From positions 1 through 39,731 of the forward strand of contig JAKAEO010000008.1 in NCBI GenBank assembly GCA_021818285.1: 39,731 nucleotides of DNA, read 5' to 3'. Shown here piece by piece: positions 36,057-39,731 of this stretch. The DNA comes from Myxococcales bacterium. GTDB taxonomy: Bacteria; Myxococcota; Myxococcia; Myxococcales; Anaeromyxobacteraceae. Every line of letters starts with the position of its first letter. The first letter of the stretch is position 1. The position numbers and the translations under genes were made by a program. A model generated the notes under the pieces. It saw only the letters and a program-made list of their open reading frames with translations, did no database searches and was not told the DNA's origin.

Positions 36057-37553
36057 TCAGAGGCCGAGCAGGCTCACCAGCCGGGCCTGCATCGCCTTCT
36101 TCCGCTCCGGGTCGCGGCAGGCCTCGATGGCCCGCGACCAGGACTCGCGCGCCGACTTCTGGAAGCCCAGCTTCTCGTAGGTCTGGGCCAGGCACTGGTG
36201 GGCGGCGTCCACGTCGGGGCGCAGCTCGGCCGAGCGGTCGTAGGCGGCCACCGCCTCCAGCAGGTGGCCCAGCCGGGAGAGGGCGTGGCCCAGGTAGTAG
36301 TGGCCCTCGGCGGAGCGCGGGTCCCGGGTGCAGGACCAGCGGGCCAGCTCCAGCGCCTCGGCGGCCTTCCCCGCGGCCAGCGCCTGGGCCGCCGCCCGCC
36401 AGGCGCGCTCCGCCTCCTCCCGGGCGGCGCGCTCCTCCGGCCCCTCGGCGGCGGCGCCGAGCAGCGCGACCTTCACCACGCGGGAGAGCTCCTCCAGCCG
36501 GAAGGGCTTCTCCACGAAGGCGTCGGCGCCGAAGGCGATCTGGGCGTCCTCCCCGGCCGAGCCCCGGTAGATCGCCGAGCAGAGGATCACCGGGACCTGT
36601 CGCAGCGCCGGGTCCTTCTTGATGGCCCGGCACACCTCGAAGCCGTGCATCCCCGGCATCATGGCGTCGAGCAGGACCAGGTCGGGCCGCGCCTCGCGGA
36701 CCGTCTCCAGCGCCTGCCGGCCGTTCGCCGCCTGCAGCACCACGCAGCCCAGCTTGCCGAGCAGCGCCGACACCAGCTTCAGCACCTCCGGGTCGTCGTC
36801 GGCCACCAGCGCCACCTTGCCGGCGGCGCCGCCGTCGAGCCGGACCGTCGGCGGCTCCACCGGCGCGGGCGCGGGCGCGGGACGGGTCGCGGCCGCGCGC
36901 GGCTGCGGCCGCCAGCCCTCGCCCGGTGCCGGGGCGGGCGCCCGGGCCGCGGGCGCCGGGGCCTGCTCGAACGGGGTCACCGCCTCGCCGGCCGCGAGCA
37001 GCTCCATCTTCTCGTCGGCCTCGGGCAGCTCCACCGAGGGGAGGACGCGCTCGTCCGGCTTCACCAGCGCCGCCCAGCCCGAGGCCGGGTCGGGGAGGAC
37101 CGGCGCGGCGGGGCCCCGCCAGACGGCGGCCCGCTGCTCCCGCGCCCGCGCCAGGCCCGCCAGGGCCCGCTCCACCGCGAGGCCCACCGCGGCGTAGCGC
37201 AGCACCTTGCGGCCGGCGACGAAGCGGACCTCGTCGGCGACCGCCACGTCCTCGGGGTTGGCCATGGCGAGCGCGATCTCCGAGCGCCCCACGGTCACCG
37301 GCAGGAGCCGGCGCTCCAGGCAGAAGTCGGCGGCCACCGCGTCCAGGTTCGCGCAGGGGACGACCGAGCGCGACAGGTCCACGCCCGGGCACTCGTGCGC
37401 CGACGCCAGCCCGCGCACCAGCGCCCCCTCGTCGGCCAGCCCGAGCCGGAGCGCCGCCGAGGCGACGTCGCCGTCGCGGGCCGCGGCCAGCGCCCGCGCC
37501 ACCGCGTCCCGGGTGAGGATACCCTGCTGGACGAGGAAGCCGGCGAGGTCCAT
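36057..37553 (-). CDS. MshEN (GspE N-terminal)-receiver-TPR fusion protein
   Basis: A 498-residue regulatory protein with three parts. Residues 1-150 resemble the MshEN/GspE N-terminal domain of secretion and pilus ATPases (LVQQGILTRDAVARALAAARDG, then RRLLPVTVGRSEIALAMANPEDV); some members bind cyclic di-GMP. A Pro/Ala linker (about 190-240) leads to a complete receiver domain (about 244-362: ADDDPEVLKL, phospho-acceptor Asp296 in LVLLDAMMPG, and VEKPF). The C-terminal part (about 370-498) contains TPR repeats (GHYYLGHALSRLGHLLEAVAAYDRSAELRP). No output enzyme or DNA-binding domain is seen, so it may be a signal-driven scaffold for a motility or secretion machine. It lies 67 bases downstream of gpsA. 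Confidence 0.85.
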   Translation of the reverse strand: MDLAGFLVQQGILTRDAVARALAAARDGDVASAALRLGLADEGALVRGLASAHECPGVDLSRSVVPCANLDAVAADFCLERRLLPVTVGRSEIALAMANPEDVAVADEVRFVAGRKVLRYAAVGLAVERALAGLARAREQRAAVWRGPAAPVLPDPASGWAALVKPDERVLPSVELPEADEKMELLAAGEAVTPFEQAPAPAARAPAPAPGEGWRPQPRAAATRPAPAPAPVEPPTVRLDGGAAGKVALVADDDPEVLKLVSALLGKLGCVVLQAANGRQALETVREARPDLVLLDAMMPGMHGFEVCRAIKKDPALRQVPVILCSAIYRGSAGEDAQIAFGADAFVEKPFRLEELSRVVKVALLGAAAEGPEERAAREEAERAWRAAAQALAAGKAAEALELARWSCTRDPRSAEGHYYLGHALSRLGHLLEAVAAYDRSAELRPDVDAAHQCLAQTYEKLGFQKSARESWSRAIEACRDPERKKAMQARLVSLLGL

Positions 37554-37620
37554 CGGGTGATCTCAACCCGCGGCGCGGGCCCCGGTCAAATCGGCGGCCA
37601 CGCCGGCCCGGCGGGCGCCC

Positions 37621-38625
37621 TCAACCCTGCAGCTCCGCCTTGGTCTCGCGCCCCAGCAGGTCGCGCACCGCCGCCTGGGCCGGGACGCCCTGGTAGAGCA
37701 TGCGGTAGACGGTCTGGGAGATGGGCATCTCCACGCCCAGCCGCGCCGCCAGGTCGTACACGCTCCGGGCGTTGCGGACCCCCTCGGCCACCTGGCCCAG
37801 CTCCTTCTGCATCTCCTCCAGGCTCCGGCCCTGGCCCATCCCGAAGCCGATGGTGCGGTTGCGCGACAGCTCGGAGGAGCAGGTGAGCACCAGGTCGCCC
37901 AGGCCGGCCAGGCCGGAGAGGGTGAGCGGGTTCGCCCCCTTCTTCACCGCCAGGCGGGTGATCTCGGCGAGGCCGCGGGTGATGAGCGCGGCGCGGGCGT
38001 TGGCGCCGAAGCCCATGCCGTCGGAGAGGCCGGCGGCGATGGCCACCACGTTCTTCACGCAGCCGCCGATCTCGCAGCCCTGGATGTCGCCGGAGGTGTA
38101 GGGGCGGAAGGTCTTGGCGTGGAAGGCCTCCTGCACCTGCCTGGCCACCCGCTCCCAGCGGCCGGCGATGGTCACCGCGGTGGGCAGCCCCCGGGCCACC
38201 TCCTTGGCGAAGGACGGCCCGCCCAGGAAGCAGAGGTAGGGGTGCAGCGGCACCGGGAGGACGTCCTCCAGCACCTCGTTCATGGTCATCAAGGTGTCCA
38301 CCTCGATGCCCTTGGCGGCCGAGACCAGCGGCGTGCCGGCGTGGATCAGCCGCTTGGCCTCGATGGCCACCTGGCGGATGGCGTGGGAGGGGACCGCCAG
38401 CACCACCAGCTCCGCCCCCTCCAGCGCCCGCGCCAGGTCGGTGGTGGCGGAGAGCGAGGCCGGCAGGGTGATCCCGGGCAGGTAGCGGGGGTTCTCGCGC
38501 CGCTGGGCCAGCGCCGCCACCACGGCGGGGTCGCGGCCCCAGAGCGCGGTCGGGTAGCCCTTGCCGGCGAGCACCGAGGCGAGCGCGGTGCCCCAGGATC
38601 CGGCACCGAGGACGGCGGAACGCAT
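37621..38625 (-). CDS. gpsA: NAD(P)-dependent glycerol-3-phosphate dehydrogenase
   Basis: GpsA reduces dihydroxyacetone phosphate to sn-glycerol 3-phosphate, the backbone for phospholipids. Protein of 334 residues, typical length. Seen: the Rossmann motif [13 protein letters not shown] at the N terminus, [19 protein letters not shown]-like [24 protein letters not shown], the catalytic lysine region [12 protein letters not shown], and [16 protein letters not shown]. The ATG at 38625 is preceded by GGAGGT with a 5-base spacer. It is co-oriented with the flavoprotein gene upstream (59 bases) and the regulator downstream. Confidence 0.96.
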   Translation of the reverse strand: MRSAVLGAGSWGTALASVLAGKGYPTALWGRDPAVVAALAQRRENPRYLPGITLPASLSATTDLARALEGAELVVLAVPSHAIRQVAIEAKRLIHAGTPLVSAAKGIEVDTLMTMNEVLEDVLPVPLHPYLCFLGGPSFAKEVARGLPTAVTIAGRWERVARQVQEAFHAKTFRPYTSGDIQGCEIGGCVKNVVAIAAGLSDGMGFGANARAALITRGLAEITRLAVKKGANPLTLSGLAGLGDLVLTCSSELSRNRTIGFGMGQGRSLEEMQKELGQVAEGVRNARSVYDLAARLGVEMPISQTVYRMLYQGVPAQAAVRDLLGRETKAELQG

Positions 38626-38684
38626 GCGTGACCTCCGCCGGCCATCTTGGCACGGAACGGCCGGGCCGCCGCCGGCAAATCGGG

Positions 38685-39731
38685 CTAGCCGACGGCCCAG
38701 CTCACCAGCCGGGAGAGCGCCCGGGGATGGCGCGCCGCGGCGGAGAGCACGCGCCGCCGGGCACCGGGCCGGCGGGCCAGCCCGAGCACGAAGCGGGTCC
38801 GGGCCGCGTAGACCCGGAAGCGGCGCGCCGTCGCCCGCTCCCAGGGCGCCAGCGCCGCCTCCCGGGCACCGCGGGCCAGCGCGTCGGGGAGCGCCCGCCC
38901 CAGCTCCAGCGCCGACTCCAGGGCCAGGGAGAGCCCCTCACCGGTGATGGCGTCCACGTAGCCGGCGGCGTCGCCGAGGAGCACCAGCCGGTCCCGGACC
39001 CGCGCCGAGGCCTCGCGCTGCAGCGGGCCGGCGCCGGCCTGCGCCGACGCGAAGGGCGCCCGCCCGAGCCGCGCCCGCAGCGCGGGGAAGCGCTCCAGCA
39101 TCTCGCCGAAGGAGGAGCGGGCCGAGGCCTCGTGGAGCAGCGCCACGCCGACGCGCCGCGGGCCGCAGGGGGTGACGTAGGCCTCCAGCCCCTCCCCGAA
39201 CCAGACCTCGACCGCGTCGGTCCAGGGGGCGACGCCGAAGTGGCGCCGCAGGCCGAAGCGCTGCACCCCGCCCACCGGACGGTCCAGCCCCTCGCGCACG
39301 CGGATGGGGGAGGAGAGGCCGTCGGCCGCCACCAGCAGCGCGCCCCGCTCGATGGAGGAGGGGGTCGCCACCTCGACGCCGGCGGGGCCGCGCCGGTGGG
39401 AGACGGCCGGGGTCCGCTCCCGCACCTCGACCCCGGCGGCCCGGGCCCGGGCGAGGAGCGCCGCCGAGAGGGCGGTCCGCCGGACGCCGAGCCCGCCCTC
39501 GCCGGGGAAGCGCGCCTCGGCGGCGGCGCCCGAGGGGTCGATCCACCGGATGGCGCGCAGCGGCGCCCGCTCCTCCGGGGGCAGGAGCGCCAGCGCGCCC
39601 AGCGCCTCCAGGGCCCGCACCCCGGCCGGCAGCAGCCCCTCGCCGCAGGCCTTGTCGGCGGGGAGCGTCCCGCGCTCGAGAAGCAGCACGTCCAGCCCGC
39701 GGGCCGCCGCCGCCGCGGCCGCCGCCAGCCC
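38685..39731 (-). CDS. Geranylgeranyl reductase-like FAD-dependent oxidoreductase, N-terminus cut by window edge
   Basis: A flavoprotein of the geranylgeranyl-reductase/halogenase group. The frame is open through the window edge, and the first codons read [21 protein letters not shown]. That is the tail of the FAD dinucleotide-binding motif, so the start and the GxGxxG lie outside. Seen: [19 protein letters not shown] (typical of this family), [13 protein letters not shown], and the second FAD motif [26 protein letters not shown]. At least 349 residues are present. The substrate may be an isoprenoid or lipid double bond, a quinone or a polyketide; sequence alone does not decide. It is upstream of gpsA on the same strand, hinting at lipid metabolism. 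Confidence 0.83.
   Translation of the reverse strand, partial: GLAAAAAAAARGLDVLLLERGTLPADKACGEGLLPAGVRALEALGALALLPPEERAPLRAIRWIDPSGAAAEARFPGEGGLGVRRTALSAALLARARAAGVEVRERTPAVSHRRGPAGVEVATPSSIERGALLVAADGLSSPIRVREGLDRPVGGVQRFGLRRHFGVAPWTDAVEVWFGEGLEAYVTPCGPRRVGVALLHEASARSSFGEMLERFPALRARLGRAPFASAQAGAGPLQREASARVRDRLVLLGDAAGYVDAITGEGLSLALESALELGRALPDALARGAREAALAPWERATARRFRVYAARTRFVLGLARRPGARRRVLSAAARHPRALSRLVSWAVG

Overview
The window comes from a very GC-rich chromosome. Almost every codon in the real genes ends in G or C, which is why long antisense shadow frames are everywhere. The gene mix suggests an Anaeromyxobacter-like member of the Myxococcota: large multihaem c-type lipoprotein cytochromes, NtrC/sigma-54 regulation, PAS/GAF histidine kinases, selenocysteine machinery, a MshEN-receiver-TPR protein and complex I. 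That placement is inferred from gene content, not from a marker gene. No rRNA, tRNA, CRISPR array, insertion sequence or prophage was recognised. The sequence reads as a stable chromosomal region with a gene cut at each edge.

Layout. (1) 3-6677, plus strand: a partial phosphoribosyltransferase, selB, a soluble PAS/GAF histidine kinase, its NtrC-type sigma-54 activator, a 250-base control region with a large nested dyad and a textbook sigma-54 promoter, and a stand-alone receiver-like protein. (2) 6704-11822, minus strand: nuoL-nuoM-nuoN, the three antiporter-like membrane subunits of complex I, apart from the rest of a nuo operon and with their own putative promoter and operator. (3) 11938-15714, plus strand: selA, then the overlapping pair kbl-tdh for threonine breakdown. 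(4) 15784-17378, minus strand: a PhoB/PhoR-like pair whose kinase has almost no extracytoplasmic loop. (5) 17470-24146, minus strand: two paralogous nine-haem lipoprotein cytochromes with a collagen-like Gly-X-Y segment right after the lipidated cysteine. Each is followed by the same 30-base terminator hairpin and preceded by a matching upstream box at nearly the same distance. (6) 24165-27666, minus strand: fadJ-like and fadI-like beta-oxidation genes under a sigma-70-like promoter with a downstream dyad operator. (7) 27837-36029: a hemerythrin-like protein, an orphan ParB-fold protein, an ABC ATPase whose likely permeases lie 2.2 kb away on the other strand, Rsm22, RNase Z, an FAD/NAD(P) oxidoreductase and a TSUP permease. 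(8) 36057-39731, minus strand: a MshEN-receiver-TPR regulator, gpsA and a partial geranylgeranyl-reductase-like flavoprotein.

How the parts may fit. The cytochromes look like cell-surface or outer-membrane electron conduits, and complex I and beta-oxidation would feed the respiratory chain. The kinase/NtrC/sigma-54/receiver block looks like a self-contained signalling circuit. SelA and SelB imply that the organism makes selenoproteins, but no selC, selD or selenoprotein gene is visible here. The most unusual items are the collagen-stalked cytochrome pair with its duplicated control elements, and the compact sigma-54 control region at 6092-6342.
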